A DNA stretch of 64,000 nucleotides from Mucilaginibacter pallidiroseus. GTDB taxonomy: Bacteria; Bacteroidota; Bacteroidia; Sphingobacteriales; Sphingobacteriaceae. The notes under the pieces are model-generated. The model saw only the letters and a program-made list of their open reading frames with translations. It searched no databases and had not been told where the DNA came from. The first letter of the stretch is position 1. The number at the start of each line of letters is the position of its first letter. The stretch is from the NCBI RefSeq assembly GCF_007846085.1, contig NZ_VOEJ01000008.1:1-64000 (forward strand). The letters run 5' to 3'. A program made the translations under genes and the position numbers. Positions 17,437 through 27,177 of the stretch are shown piece after piece.

Positions 17437-19416
17437 TTAGAATAAGCTAACCTGCTCGGCGGTATCGCCCTGCTCATAGTTACGTATTAGCATAATAATG
17501 TCCGCTCCATAGCTGTTTACCTTATGCGGACCAACGCCTTTTATGCCGCTAAGGGTCTTAAGCGTGGCGGGTAATTTTTCGGCAATGGTCGCAAGCGCTT
17601 TTTCGGTAAGTACCATATTTGGCATAACCTGTTCTTTGGAGGCAACTTTGTCGCGCCAGGTTAGTAGCTGCTCATAAAGTTTCTCATTGGGCAGGGCGTT
17701 AAGCGCTTTAAGGTAAGAACCCTCGTAATTGTTAATCTTATTTTTGATGGCATCAAGGTATGCCATTGTGCTAAATTCATTTGCGGAAAAATACTCCATC
17801 AATTTAACCCGGTTCATGAGCCAAATAATAAGTTGATCGGCCTTGCCGGCTTTTTCTTTTGATTGCGCAACTATGGTGGGCAGTTGCCTGTGCGCCTGCT
17901 CAACGGCTTGTGTAAGTTTATCCCGGAAATATTTAGCTGCTTGCGTGCTCCGGGCGGGATTAAGCTGGCGGTTGAATTTTTCGGCAACTTCAAAAACGTC
18001 TTTTGGTAGTTCGGGAAGCAAGTAGGCAAATCCTTTCAATTTATCTTTCAACTGCTCAAAGTTGAACAACTCGCTTAACAGGAACTGGCTGTAGCGTTGC
18101 TGGTCATGGCTTAGCCGGTCGGCGTTCGGCAGCAGGGCCTCAGCCTGTCGGTTGAAGCGAGCAACGGCCGGGTCGCCAATAATGTTACGGGCCGATACCG
18201 GATTGCGCAGCACCATGCCCGGTAAACTGCGGCAGCGGCTAAGTGCCACGTATGCCTGCCCATGAGCAAATGATTCGGACACATCAATAATCGCTTTTTC
18301 GAAAGTAAGGCCCTGGCTTTTGTGTATAGTAATGGCCCATGCCAGCTTTAAAGGTACCTGTGCAAAACTGCCCGAATTACTTTCGTTGATGTCTTCGCCA
18401 TCCATCTGATATTTGATGTTGGTCCACTCAACTGCTTCGACGGCAATTTCGCGTTTGTCGCCGCAATCAACATAAACAGTACCTTCGTTTATAAGGCTTA
18501 CCCTGCCTATTTTACCATTGTAATAAAGCTTTTCGGCCGAGCTATCGTTTTTAACAAACATTACCTGCGCGCCAGCTTTTAATTTCAGCGTGGTTTCGGT
18601 AGGGTAGGCATCGCGCGGAAAGTCGCCACGCACAGTAGCCTTAAACTCAATCTCGGTGCCTTGCAGGTTGTTTAGCATTTCATCATTAACGGTTTGGGCA
18701 ATGCTGTTATGCGTAGTTAGGGTTATGTACGGGTCATTTTCGTTTGGTCGGAAGTTGGGTATATAGCGTTCGTTCAACAAGGCCAGGCTGTCCGGGCTGA
18801 TCTGCTGGTTTCGTACTTCGTTCAGGATATCAACAAAGGCCTGTTCCTTTTGCCTGAAGACATGATTTAATTCGATGCGCACGTAATTGGCCCGCTGCAT
18901 TACATGGCTGCTAAAAAAGTACGGCGTTTGGTAGTAGGGGCGCAAAATGTTCCACTCATCGTCTTTAATAATGGGGCTTAACTGCGACAGATCACCTATG
19001 AGCAGCAGTTGTACACCTCCAAAGGGATGTTTGTTGCCTTTTACGTTGCGAAGGATAAGATCGATCTGATCCAGCACATCCGGCCGCACCATACTTATTT
19101 CATCGATGATGAGCAGCTCAAGGTTGGCAAGCAATTCTTTTTTTTCAGGATTGTAGTGTGCCTCGGGCTGTTCGTCGCCGGATGGAATTACAGGTGCGAA
19201 CGAAAGTTGAAAAAAGGAGTGGATGGTCATGCCCCCCGCATTGATGGCGGCCACACCTGTAGGCGCCACAACGGCCAGCTTTTTACCCGACGTTTTGCGC
19301 AGGTTTTGTAAAAACGTGGTTTTGCCCGTGCCCGCCTTACCTGTTAAAAATACAACTGTGTTGGTGCTTTCAAGGTAATCATAAGCCAATTGCATTAAAG
19401 GGTTTTTGTCTTCCAT
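17437..19416 (-). CDS. Pif1/RecD2-like SF1B DNA helicase
   Basis: 659-residue ATP-dependent 5'-3' DNA helicase. Walker A is GKAGTGKT at 26-33 and Walker B is LLIIDEISM near 95. A later motif VPLKLAWAITIHKSQGLTFEKA and VALSRCRS complete the Pif1/UvrD_C_2 signature. The last 150 residues hold a helical region ending in an HRDC-like segment (LSGIKGVGPHKVNSYG). Proteins of this build are common in Bacteroidota and probably act in replication or repair at structured DNA. It starts at ATG 19416 and has no partner in an operon except possibly the MsrA-like gene downstream. Confidence 0.88.
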   Translation of the reverse strand: MEDKNPLMQLAYDYLESTNTVVFLTGKAGTGKTTFLQNLRKTSGKKLAVVAPTGVAAINAGGMTIHSFFQLSFAPVIPSGDEQPEAHYNPEKKELLANLELLIIDEISMVRPDVLDQIDLILRNVKGNKHPFGGVQLLLIGDLSQLSPIIKDDEWNILRPYYQTPYFFSSHVMQRANYVRIELNHVFRQKEQAFVDILNEVRNQQISPDSLALLNERYIPNFRPNENDPYITLTTHNSIAQTVNDEMLNNLQGTEIEFKATVRGDFPRDAYPTETTLKLKAGAQVMFVKNDSSAEKLYYNGKIGRVSLINEGTVYVDCGDKREIAVEAVEWTNIKYQMDGEDINESNSGSFAQVPLKLAWAITIHKSQGLTFEKAIIDVSESFAHGQAYVALSRCRSLPGMVLRNPVSARNIIGDPAVARFNRQAEALLPNADRLSHDQQRYSQFLLSELFNFEQLKDKLKGFAYLLPELPKDVFEVAEKFNRQLNPARSTQAAKYFRDKLTQAVEQAHRQLPTIVAQSKEKAGKADQLIIWLMNRVKLMEYFSANEFSTMAYLDAIKNKINNYEGSYLKALNALPNEKLYEQLLTWRDKVASKEQVMPNMVLTEKALATIAEKLPATLKTLSGIKGVGPHKVNSYGADIIMLIRNYEQGDTAEQVSLF

Positions 19417-19551
19417 CTGTGATGCGAAATTACGAGAGTATGATGTAAATGAAAGACTATGGATATTTATTTGTCGGCCAGATTAAGCAGAAGCATTTTG
19501 TTAGATAAAGAGTGCTGCTAAAATTTTAATTTCGTACAAAATTCTATTCTT

Positions 19552-19893
19552 ATGAATGAGCAAGTATCAGCACTTATCTCCGATCTTAAAAATGGTTCCA
19601 TCACATTTGCGGATGTGATTAAGTTTATTGAAAGCCAGTATACACATACGCCAACTGCTTTTAAAAACGGTGAGGCCTACAACGAGGAAACCCAAAACCA
19701 GGGCAGCGCCAAAGTATTTGCCTTTGCGCAACTTAACCAGCTTGACCAGGAAGACACCCTACAGCTATTTGCCGAACATTATAAAGCCGTTTTTAATAGC
19801 CCTGATGGCACAGATCATCAAAACATAAGGCAGTTTATGGCCAACGGTTGGGCAGGCATTGCTTTTGAAGGTGAACCGCTTACTGAAAAGTAA
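19552..19893 (+). CDS. HopJ-family protein
   Basis: 113-residue cytoplasmic protein matching the HopJ family (SGSITFADVIKFIESQY-like N-terminus here LKNGSITFADVI, and FAQLNQLDQEDTLQLFAEHY). The family was named after a plant-pathogen type III effector, but it is widespread in bacteria with no such secretion system, and none is visible here. The function is unknown and an effector role should not be assumed. It stands alone, convergent with the UPF1-like helicase. Confidence 0.75.
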   Translation: MNEQVSALISDLKNGSITFADVIKFIESQYTHTPTAFKNGEAYNEETQNQGSAKVFAFAQLNQLDQEDTLQLFAEHYKAVFNSPDGTDHQNIRQFMANGWAGIAFEGEPLTEK

Positions 19894-19904
19894 AGGTTTT
19901 AACG

Positions 19905-19934
19905 GCTTGCTGTGATTAATGTATTACAGCAAGC
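19905..19934. terminator. Bidirectional hairpin between convergent genes
   Basis: GCTTGCTGT at 19905-19913 pairs perfectly with ACAGCAAGC at 19926-19934, and pairing extends with wobbles into the loop. There is no strong T tract. It separates the HopJ gene from the helicase gene and overlaps the helicase stop codon. Confidence 0.45.
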
Positions 19935-21751
19935 TAATACTCCCACACACTTTCATATCCGCCTAAGTTTTCTACGTAAGCAATCATGTCTGCATAGAAA
20001 GGTGTTTGAGCAAGCGTAGCGCTATCGCCAATTAAAACCAACTTTAGGCGGGCGCGGGTCATGGCAACGTTCATGCGGCGATAGTCTGAAAGAAAGCCAA
20101 TCGTACCGTCGGCGTTGCTGCGGGTAAGTGATATGTAGACCACATCACGCTCCTGCCCCTGAAAACCGTCGACTGTATTGACCTCCACCCTTTTACCTGA
20201 AAGCAACTCTTTCAATAGGTTAACCTGCTCCTTGTATGGGGCTATAACCGCTACGCTTACATCGGCGTAATTCATGGCTTCAATGTGGCGAACAACAAAG
20301 GCAGCCTCTTCGGGATTTATTGTACTGGTACCTTCGGCTTGTTCCTCGTACCCGGCACCGGCAGTGTCAATAAAAGTAATGGGCTTATCGTTTTCCTTTA
20401 AAGTACGATGCGCAACTGAAGCATGTGCAACCAACTTATCGCCATAAAACTTTAAAGACGAAAAGCCCATGATCTGAGTGTTCATCCGGTACTGCTCATT
20501 TAAAAGTGTTACTGCTGAGGGATGCAGAGCAACGGCCTTCTCGAGCAGGGTAGTGGTAAGGGCGCTCTTTTGAGATTTTACTGTTGGCGGTAATTGCAAA
20601 TGATCACCAGCAAGTACAAGCCGACCGGCTTTTAAAATGGGGATCCATGCAGCCGGTTCAAGGGCTTGGCCGGCTTCATCCATGATAACAGTATTAAACT
20701 TTAATTTACTTATGGTGTGATGATCTGCACCAACAAGGGTGGCGGTAATTACCTGCGCTTTGCTTATCACGTCATCGCTCACAAACTCCTCTATCTTGGC
20801 AACATCGCGCATAATGCGGTGCGCTTCGTCAAATAGCGCTTTGCGTTGTTCGCGCTCGGCTTTGCCAAAATTACGCTTGTACTTATGGGCCATGTTCTTA
20901 AACTCGGCAGCCATTTTTTTAAGCTTTTTTACTTCTTTAATTTGTTGATGCCCGGCCATACGGCTATCAAGCGTGAGTTTTTGCAAACGCTCGGTTACCC
21001 GCACAGGATTGCCTATCCGCAAAACGTTCAGGCCGTTTTCTGATAGCTTCTCGCTTAGCAAATCTACGGCCGTGTTGCTTGGTGCGACAACTAATATCTG
21101 CGGCTCGCCGCATTCTACAAGGGCACTTATTGCAGCTACCAAGGTAGTGGTTTTACCTGTTCCCGGAGGGCCATGCACAATGGCCAGATCCTTCGCGCCT
21201 AAAATATGAGCCACTGCGGTTTGCTGAGATGCGTTGACCTTCGGGTTTTGATAATCAACTTGTGTAAACTGCGGGCTTTCATTTCCTGTTAAAACCTTAA
21301 CCAGATGGCTATCGCTTTGCTCTGCTCTTTTTAAGGCACCACGCATTTGCTCGTAGCTGTAAACATCAAACAATAAATCGATGCCCAACTTACCGTTGCT
21401 TGCCCAATCGGGTAGCTCTTCTGTTTGTAGTGTTATGCGCATGCGGTCGCCGCCAACATAGGTTACTGTTCCCTTAATCCTGTCGTCGGCATCATGGTTG
21501 GAGAACAGTGCAACCTGGCTGCCAAAACGGATCTGATAAGAGATTTCTTTATGTGTGGTGCGCTCAACTTCAATGCTCAGGTAGTCGCCACGGGTGGGTT
21601 CGGTATTGCGTATAGCAATAGGGTACCATGCCAAACCGCCAGCCCTGCGTTGTGCTGCCAATGTGCCGTTTGTAAAGCTATTAAACTGCGCCTCGTCTGC
21701 AGCGCGTTCGGTATCAAGTTGATTTAAGAGCTGTTTAAAGTAGTCGGCCAT
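19934..21751 (-). CDS. UPF1/IGHMBP2-like SF1 helicase
   Basis: 605-residue superfamily 1 helicase. Residues 1-130 form the beta-barrel-type N-terminal domain of the family. Walker A HGPPGTGKT lies at 193-201, Walker B is VIMDEAGQALEPA, and the C-terminal RecA-like domain contains LNEQYRMNTQIMGF, TVDGFQGQERDVV and RRMNVAMTRA. A charged helical insert near 270-310 (KKMAAEFKNMAHKYKRNFGK) is family-typical. Acts on DNA or RNA; the exact role in Bacteroidota is not established. Single gene, start at ATG 21751. Confidence 0.9.
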   Translation of the reverse strand: MADYFKQLLNQLDTERAADEAQFNSFTNGTLAAQRRAGGLAWYPIAIRNTEPTRGDYLSIEVERTTHKEISYQIRFGSQVALFSNHDADDRIKGTVTYVGGDRMRITLQTEELPDWASNGKLGIDLLFDVYSYEQMRGALKRAEQSDSHLVKVLTGNESPQFTQVDYQNPKVNASQQTAVAHILGAKDLAIVHGPPGTGKTTTLVAAISALVECGEPQILVVAPSNTAVDLLSEKLSENGLNVLRIGNPVRVTERLQKLTLDSRMAGHQQIKEVKKLKKMAAEFKNMAHKYKRNFGKAEREQRKALFDEAHRIMRDVAKIEEFVSDDVISKAQVITATLVGADHHTISKLKFNTVIMDEAGQALEPAAWIPILKAGRLVLAGDHLQLPPTVKSQKSALTTTLLEKAVALHPSAVTLLNEQYRMNTQIMGFSSLKFYGDKLVAHASVAHRTLKENDKPITFIDTAGAGYEEQAEGTSTINPEEAAFVVRHIEAMNYADVSVAVIAPYKEQVNLLKELLSGKRVEVNTVDGFQGQERDVVYISLTRSNADGTIGFLSDYRRMNVAMTRARLKLVLIGDSATLAQTPFYADMIAYVENLGGYESVWEY

Positions 21752-21842
21752 TTACGCGTAGCTTAAAAGTGCAAGATTAATAAACATCGGTTTAAAAATT
21801 CGCTAAGTACCTAAATATTTAAACAGTGTTTGAAAGCAAAAA

Positions 21843-21868
21843 AAGTCCCGGAGCCATGTCCGGGACTT
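21843..21868 (-). terminator. Terminator of the TonB receptor gene
   Basis: A perfect ten-base stem (AAGTCCCGGA at 21843-21852, TCCGGGACTT at 21859-21868) with a six-base loop, followed on the minus strand by seven T. It lies 27 bases beyond the receptor stop. Confidence 0.85.
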
Positions 21869-21894
21869 AAATCAGCATTATATGTTGGGGGTGT

Positions 21895-24800
21895 TTAGAA
21901 CGAGTAACGTAGGCCAAACTGCATTTGCCAGCGTGATGCAAACAAATCTACAGAATATGGCAGGCCCGGGTCAGCAAAGGTGTACTTAGGATAAGTAGTT
22001 GCCGCTGCTGCAAATGCTGGTGTTGTACTTGGCGTTAAACCAATGCTTGCTGTTGAGTTGAAAGTGTTGGCCGAGAAATAGTACTGGCCCCACTTTTTGT
22101 TAAGCAAATTGGTAAGATTAACAATGTCATAAGTAAATGTCAAAACCTGTTTACGTTTGCCCTGGCCAAACTTAAAGTCCTGTGAGAAACGGAAATCAAG
22201 GTTATTGTTCCATGGTGTGTAAGCCGCGTTTCGCTCGGTGAACAAGCCGCGGCGGCTGCTCAGGTATTTGCTTTTGTCGATGTAGGCATCAAACGCAGCG
22301 GCTTGTTGTGCTGCGGTAGCACCGCCAACAATGTTATTAAAGAAATTGATGGTTTCGCCGGTCTTAGGGATGTAGGCTAAACTAACCTGCTGGCCGGTAC
22401 CATCGATAGCACTAGGCAGGAAACCATAAGTGTACGGATTGCCCGATTGTGCGCTCAGGAAAAAGGTAAAGTTGGCAGTGTATTTCTTCTCGCTATCCCA
22501 GTTAACCATGTAGTTGATGTTTGATACGATGCGGTGGCGTATATCAAAGTTTGAGTTAGCTAAACCCGGGTTGTTTGGATTAAGCGCCTGGTTAAGCTGC
22601 CAGTTAGATTCCATTGAGTTTCGGATACCGTTGGTAACATCTTTTGAGTGTCCGTAGGTATACGCTACCGAAGCATTTAAGCCAAACGGAAATTGTTTGG
22701 CTACCTGCGCGGTTAAGCTATAACGATAACCCTGGTTGGTGTTTGATAAAAGATAAGCGTTTGTATACGATGGATTAACGGCCGTGTTAACAAATATTGG
22801 CTGTTGCTTATTTACATCGTACGGGTAGTACGTAACCTGGTCGGTAGTATTTACCTGCTGGAATTTAAGGTCGCGGATAACTTTTGTGTAAATACCTTCT
22901 ACAGTAAATTTCCATTTGTCGGCAGTGGTGTAGTCATAAGCTAAGTTACTGCGCCATACCTGCGGCATTTTGAAATTATTGTCAATCAAATCAACCTGGG
23001 TAGGGCCATCGGCACCGGTATTAACCGGGTTTAATGTTTGCTGTTTTACAAAGTTTAAGCCGCCTGTTGATGATGATTGTACCGGGTTGGTGCCGGGTGT
23101 AAATACGTATTTTGAAGAGCGTTTATCAAATGCCCCATAGGTATCGCCATTGTTGTAAAACGCATAGCCAAACCATGCAAAAGGCACACGACCGGTAAAC
23201 AAACCGCTACCGCCACGCAGTATGGCAGTTTGATCGCCGTTGATATCATAATTGAACGACACGCGCGGGTTGATCTGCACATTACCCAGGTAATCGTTTT
23301 TAATGTTAGCCGGTTTGGTATAGGTAAATGTAGTGCCGTAATTAGGATCAACCGGGGCGTTGGTTGTTTTGGTGCTCAGCGGTTGCTTGGTTGGTACATC
23401 GGCATAATCAAATCTTAGGCCTGCGGTAAGCTTAAACTTGTCTGATATTTGTATCTCATCCTGGCCGTAAAAGCTCAGTAGGTTAACGTTGAACTTGGCA
23501 GATGGGTTATCAAGTATATAATCGCGGGTGTTGTTGGTGTAGTTATAATTCGCCCTTACGCGTGACGGGTTGTTTGCCAGGAAGTTTGCAATGCTGCTGT
23601 AAGCCACCCGGCCGTTCCATGCGTTAACAAAATTGTAGGTGATATTATAAAACTCGTTATGTGTACCTACGGTAAAGGTATGTATACCTTTGTTTATGGT
23701 TAAGTTATCAGTAAACTCAGCGGTTTTTTGGCGCATATCAAATATAGACGCTTCGCGGTCGGTACCTAAAAATATAGTGGTGCCGGGTGTGCGGCCTGTA
23801 ATTTCTATCTGCGGCAATGAAGGGTCCGAATTTGGATCGCGGAAATCGTGAACGTTTGAATAGCCCAACAGCAGGTTATTGCTGATGTTATTTGATAACC
23901 TTGACTTCAGCTCCGCAACGGTAGAAGTAGAGTTGTTGTGCGATGTGTAATCAATACCACTGAAGCGGAAGTTTTGCTGATCACGCTCCAGGTTAGTTGC
24001 TGTTGAAGTGATGGTATTGTTGCGTAGCGTAAGCTGGTTGTTATCGTTAATATTCCAGTCTAAACGGTTAAAGTATTTATTAGAGCGCGAAAAGATGGAT
24101 GTATTATCATAGGTACCAATGTTATTAATGCCGTAGCTGGCCATTTTGTTGGTGATATCAATAGCATCCTGTTTGGTTAAGATATTGGCGGAACCCGCTG
24201 TACCTGCACCTGCAATAACCGGATCCTGCCTGCGTGCAAGCTCGGCATTGGTAAAAAAGAATAGCTTGTTTTTAATTAGCGGGAACCCAACCCGAATACC
24301 TGTTTGGTAATCATGAAAAGTTGATGGCAGGTTCGAGCCGTCGCCACCAGAGGCAGCTTTGGCATTGTTGGGGCCCACTAAAAAAGCACCGCGTCCGTAA
24401 CCGTAAACAGACCCGGTAACATCATTTGTACCGCTACGGGTAACAGCGTTTATACTGCCGCCTAATACGTTACCAATTTTAATATCATATGGAGCAACAA
24501 GCACCTGTATATCCTGTATTGCATCTAATGATACCGGGCTGGTGCGTGTGCTGCTGCCTACCTGGCCCGATGCGTTTGACTGCCCGCCCAACGATGGGCT
24601 GAAGCCGATTGCATCGTTATTAATGGCACCATCAAGGGTTACGTTATTGTAGCGGTAATTAGTACCCTGGAAAGAATTGTTATTACTTTGAGGCGTAGTG
24701 CGCGTTAAATCTTGTAAACTGCGGTTTATGGTAGGCATATTACGGATCTGGCTTTGGCTTATGCGCGTGCTTGCGCCGGTTTTTGCCGGCCCGCCCGTTG

Positions 24801-25155
24801 CCGTTACCCTAACTTCTTTTAACGACGTGGTTTCGTCACTAAGCATAAAGTTGAATGTGGCGTTGCCTAATGAAAGTGTTACATCGGTATGCTCATCTTT
24901 TTTGTAACCGATGAACGAAGCCGAAATAGTGTAAGGCCCGCCTGCGCTGATGTTGTTTACAGAGTAGCGCCCGTCGGCATTGGTTTGTGTGCCGTACCGT
25001 GTGCCTGTGCTGGTATTAAGCAGGGAAATGGTTACGCCCGGCATCGACGCTCCCTTTTGATCCACAACCTTACCGCTTATAACCGCGGTAGTAATTTGTG
25101 CGTAAGCTGCGGATGTCATCATAAAAATGACGAGCAGTATGTACAGTTTTTTCAT
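21895..25155 (-). CDS. TonB-dependent receptor with carboxypeptidase-like domain (Oar-like)
   Basis: 1086-residue outer-membrane beta-barrel protein. Signal peptide (ending AYAQ at 20), then a CarboxypepD_reg-like Ig domain at about 25-105 (GKVVDQKGASMPGVTISL...GRYSVNNI), then a plug domain with SQIRNMPTINRSLQDL and VLGGSINAVTRSGTN, and a barrel ending in the outer-membrane signature LRYSF with terminal Phe. It resembles the Oar-type receptors, which lack an adjacent SusD. It is monocistronic with its own terminator. Substrate unknown. Confidence 0.9.
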   Translation of the reverse strand: MKKLYILLVIFMMTSAAYAQITTAVISGKVVDQKGASMPGVTISLLNTSTGTRYGTQTNADGRYSVNNISAGGPYTISASFIGYKKDEHTDVTLSLGNATFNFMLSDETTSLKEVRVTATGGPAKTGASTRISQSQIRNMPTINRSLQDLTRTTPQSNNNSFQGTNYRYNNVTLDGAINNDAIGFSPSLGGQSNASGQVGSSTRTSPVSLDAIQDIQVLVAPYDIKIGNVLGGSINAVTRSGTNDVTGSVYGYGRGAFLVGPNNAKAASGGDGSNLPSTFHDYQTGIRVGFPLIKNKLFFFTNAELARRQDPVIAGAGTAGSANILTKQDAIDITNKMASYGINNIGTYDNTSIFSRSNKYFNRLDWNINDNNQLTLRNNTITSTATNLERDQQNFRFSGIDYTSHNNSTSTVAELKSRLSNNISNNLLLGYSNVHDFRDPNSDPSLPQIEITGRTPGTTIFLGTDREASIFDMRQKTAEFTDNLTINKGIHTFTVGTHNEFYNITYNFVNAWNGRVAYSSIANFLANNPSRVRANYNYTNNTRDYILDNPSAKFNVNLLSFYGQDEIQISDKFKLTAGLRFDYADVPTKQPLSTKTTNAPVDPNYGTTFTYTKPANIKNDYLGNVQINPRVSFNYDINGDQTAILRGGSGLFTGRVPFAWFGYAFYNNGDTYGAFDKRSSKYVFTPGTNPVQSSSTGGLNFVKQQTLNPVNTGADGPTQVDLIDNNFKMPQVWRSNLAYDYTTADKWKFTVEGIYTKVIRDLKFQQVNTTDQVTYYPYDVNKQQPIFVNTAVNPSYTNAYLLSNTNQGYRYSLTAQVAKQFPFGLNASVAYTYGHSKDVTNGIRNSMESNWQLNQALNPNNPGLANSNFDIRHRIVSNINYMVNWDSEKKYTANFTFFLSAQSGNPYTYGFLPSAIDGTGQQVSLAYIPKTGETINFFNNIVGGATAAQQAAAFDAYIDKSKYLSSRRGLFTERNAAYTPWNNNLDFRFSQDFKFGQGKRKQVLTFTYDIVNLTNLLNKKWGQYYFSANTFNSTASIGLTPSTTPAFAAAATTYPKYTFADPGLPYSVDLFASRWQMQFGLRYSF

Positions 25156-25281
25156 TTTGTATGGGTATTAATTCCATGCAAAAATCTTTACACACTGTTA
25201 ATGCTTTGTTAACGGCAGATTAGAAAGTAATTAGAAAATTATAATGTGCTAAAATAAGCGCCGTAAATTCATTTAAAAAGT

Positions 25282-25308
25282 AAACGCATCGATTTCCTCG
25301 ATGCGTTT
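25282..25308 (-). terminator. Terminator of the siderophore-interacting protein gene
   Basis: A perfect 11-base stem (AAACGCATCGA at 25282-25292 with TCGATGCGTTT at 25298-25308) and a five-base loop. On the minus strand it is followed by ACTTTTTAAA. Confidence 0.8.
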
Positions 25309-25351
25309 GTCAGCGGGCAACTAATGATGTTAATAGCTCAACACTCAGCCA

Positions 25352-26068
25352 CTATGACCAAAAGCCTTGTGCTTTTATCTGGGCGGACTTATAGCCTTGT
25401 TGTTTGAGCAGTTTACGCAGCCCGGTAACCATAGTGTTGTTTCCTGCCAGGTAAAAAATAGTGTTTTCCAGGCTGTACTGCTGACCGAGTACCCATTCCA
25501 TCAAGCTGTTATGTCCATAAGTGTCTTTACGGGCAAGTGGCTCCACTGGTGTCCAAAAGTATTCATGGAAAAGTTTGCGATGGTCGTCATCGGCAATTAC
25601 TATCCCGCCAGAGAAACGGGTATTGGGCAGCACCATTTTTTGCAGGGCAAGAATGTGGCCAATACTACTTTCGTCGCCCAGGGCTATCACGGCAGCGGTT
25701 TTATCAGGTTGGTGTGATGTGAAGCCGATCTTTTTAACATAGTTTATGGTATCGCCCTTGCTTAACTTTCGCGCCCATTTACTACCCGGACCGTTGTGCA
25801 CCGCATCTACATAAATGGTGCAGGTATGGGTTTCGGCATCCCAACCAGATGGTGTATAATCGCGAAAGGTAAACCCATCTACCCTGAATTTGATATAGGG
25901 TACGTGATCCCAGTTATTCATTTCGGTATAGGGCAAATGCAGGTCTATTTCTATTAGGGTTGACGGAATCCAGGCACGTACTTCGAGCACTGTACCTATC
26001 TCCAGCAACCGCGCTTCCATAAGCTTAGCTGCCCTTTGTTTTAATTTGCTTAGCGTGGACGTTTCCAT
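25352..26068 (-). CDS. Siderophore-interacting protein, FAD-dependent ferric reductase
   Basis: Cytoplasmic flavoprotein of 238 residues that releases iron from siderophores by reduction. The FAD-binding part has FRDYTPSGWD and HNGPGSKWARKLSKGD; the C-terminal SIP part has IALGDESSIGHILAL and YLAGNNTMVTGLRKLL. The ATG at 26068 is chosen; a GTG seven codons upstream is possible but less likely. It is followed by a terminator and preceded by an AraC-type gene on the same strand, 76 bases away, which probably controls it. The TonB receptor downstream could be part of the same iron-uptake function, though it has its own transcription unit. Confidence 0.85.
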   Translation of the reverse strand: METSTLSKLKQRAAKLMEARLLEIGTVLEVRAWIPSTLIEIDLHLPYTEMNNWDHVPYIKFRVDGFTFRDYTPSGWDAETHTCTIYVDAVHNGPGSKWARKLSKGDTINYVKKIGFTSHQPDKTAAVIALGDESSIGHILALQKMVLPNTRFSGGIVIADDDHRKLFHEYFWTPVEPLARKDTYGHNSLMEWVLGQQYSLENTIFYLAGNNTMVTGLRKLLKQQGYKSAQIKAQGFWS

Positions 26069-26144
26069 GTGAGATAAATTTAATAACACAAAGAAACAAG
26101 CCCTTTAAAGGATATTCAAGGTTAAGCATGTGGTATTGATTGGA

Positions 26145-26996
26145 CTATTTGCGGTATTGCGCGCGGAAGGCAAGCGGCGTTAATCCTACCGACTTTTTAA
26201 ACAGGCGCGAGAAGTAAGTATGACCTTCATAGCCAAGTTTGTGCGCAATTTCTTTTACATTCTCGCTGCTGTAGTATAGTAGCCTCTTAGCTTCCAAAAC
26301 AACTTCGTTCAATATCCAGTAGCTAACCGGCAAACCGGTGGTTTTTTTGAGTGACTCATTCAAATAGCTTTCAGAAACATTAAGCATATCTGCATAAGCC
26401 GATGGGCTTTTAACGGTAACCATGTATTGAACAAGCAGCCGTTTAAACTGCTGAGACAGCAATACCGGCCTTGACACCTTAATAGCGGTTTGGCAGGCAT
26501 CAGCATAACAGCTTGCCGCGATTCCTAAAAATGATTGTAGCAAAGAAAGCAATACAGGTGTATTGAATGCCCCGGTTTTGGACGCGTTGTAACGTTGGCC
26601 TAACAAATTAAGAAGGGTGGTGCTTTGCTGCATTAGTGCACCATCTAACTGGCAAGGTTGCTGAATTTGAAGCATGCCCTCGAAAACCTCACGATAATCT
26701 GCCGGAATCAGAGAAGCATCTACCGCCAGGAACCAGCCCGCTGCCCGCTCGTTATCAATGGCTTGATGCACTTGGCCCGGCAGAATATAGTATAATGTGT
26801 TGCGGGTAAAGGTTACCTTCTCAAAATCTATTAAAAGTGATGCGTCGCCACCATCAACCACAAAAAATATGTAGTGATCGTCCCGGTGTATGCCCATCAC
26901 TTCATCATCAGCCGGCATATCACCCAAATTATAGCGCCATAATTCCATACCCATGTCGGTACGGTCTTTAAGCTGATGGATTGGGATATTTTTCAT
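26145..26996 (-). CDS. AraC family transcriptional regulator
   Basis: 283 residues. The N-terminal 150 residues form a cupin-like sensing domain (DHYIFFVVDGGDASLLIDF, LYYILPGQVHQAI). The C-terminal 100 residues carry two helix-turn-helix motifs (SYLNESLKKTTGLPVSYWI and VKEIAHKLGYEGHTYFSRLFKK). It lies immediately upstream of the siderophore-interacting protein gene and is its probable regulator; the signal is not readable. Confidence 0.88.
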   Translation of the reverse strand: MKNIPIHQLKDRTDMGMELWRYNLGDMPADDEVMGIHRDDHYIFFVVDGGDASLLIDFEKVTFTRNTLYYILPGQVHQAIDNERAAGWFLAVDASLIPADYREVFEGMLQIQQPCQLDGALMQQSTTLLNLLGQRYNASKTGAFNTPVLLSLLQSFLGIAASCYADACQTAIKVSRPVLLSQQFKRLLVQYMVTVKSPSAYADMLNVSESYLNESLKKTTGLPVSYWILNEVVLEAKRLLYYSSENVKEIAHKLGYEGHTYFSRLFKKSVGLTPLAFRAQYRK

Positions 26997-27177
26997 TTGG
27001 GTTTATGCAAAGGTATGTATTATGCAACTTAGCTCAAGTAACGCTGTTTTATTGTTGGGCAAGAATAATAACGCTTGTATTTTACTTCATCATTGATGTA
27101 ACTTATTTAACTCGAAATTTAAATATTTACCCGTGCGCGAAATAAAATTCAGGCACAACACGTTTCTGCACATAACT

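Noticed and set aside
19552..19893. Type III secretion effector reading of the HopJ-family gene
   Set aside because: The name is historical; the family is widespread and no secretion system is seen.
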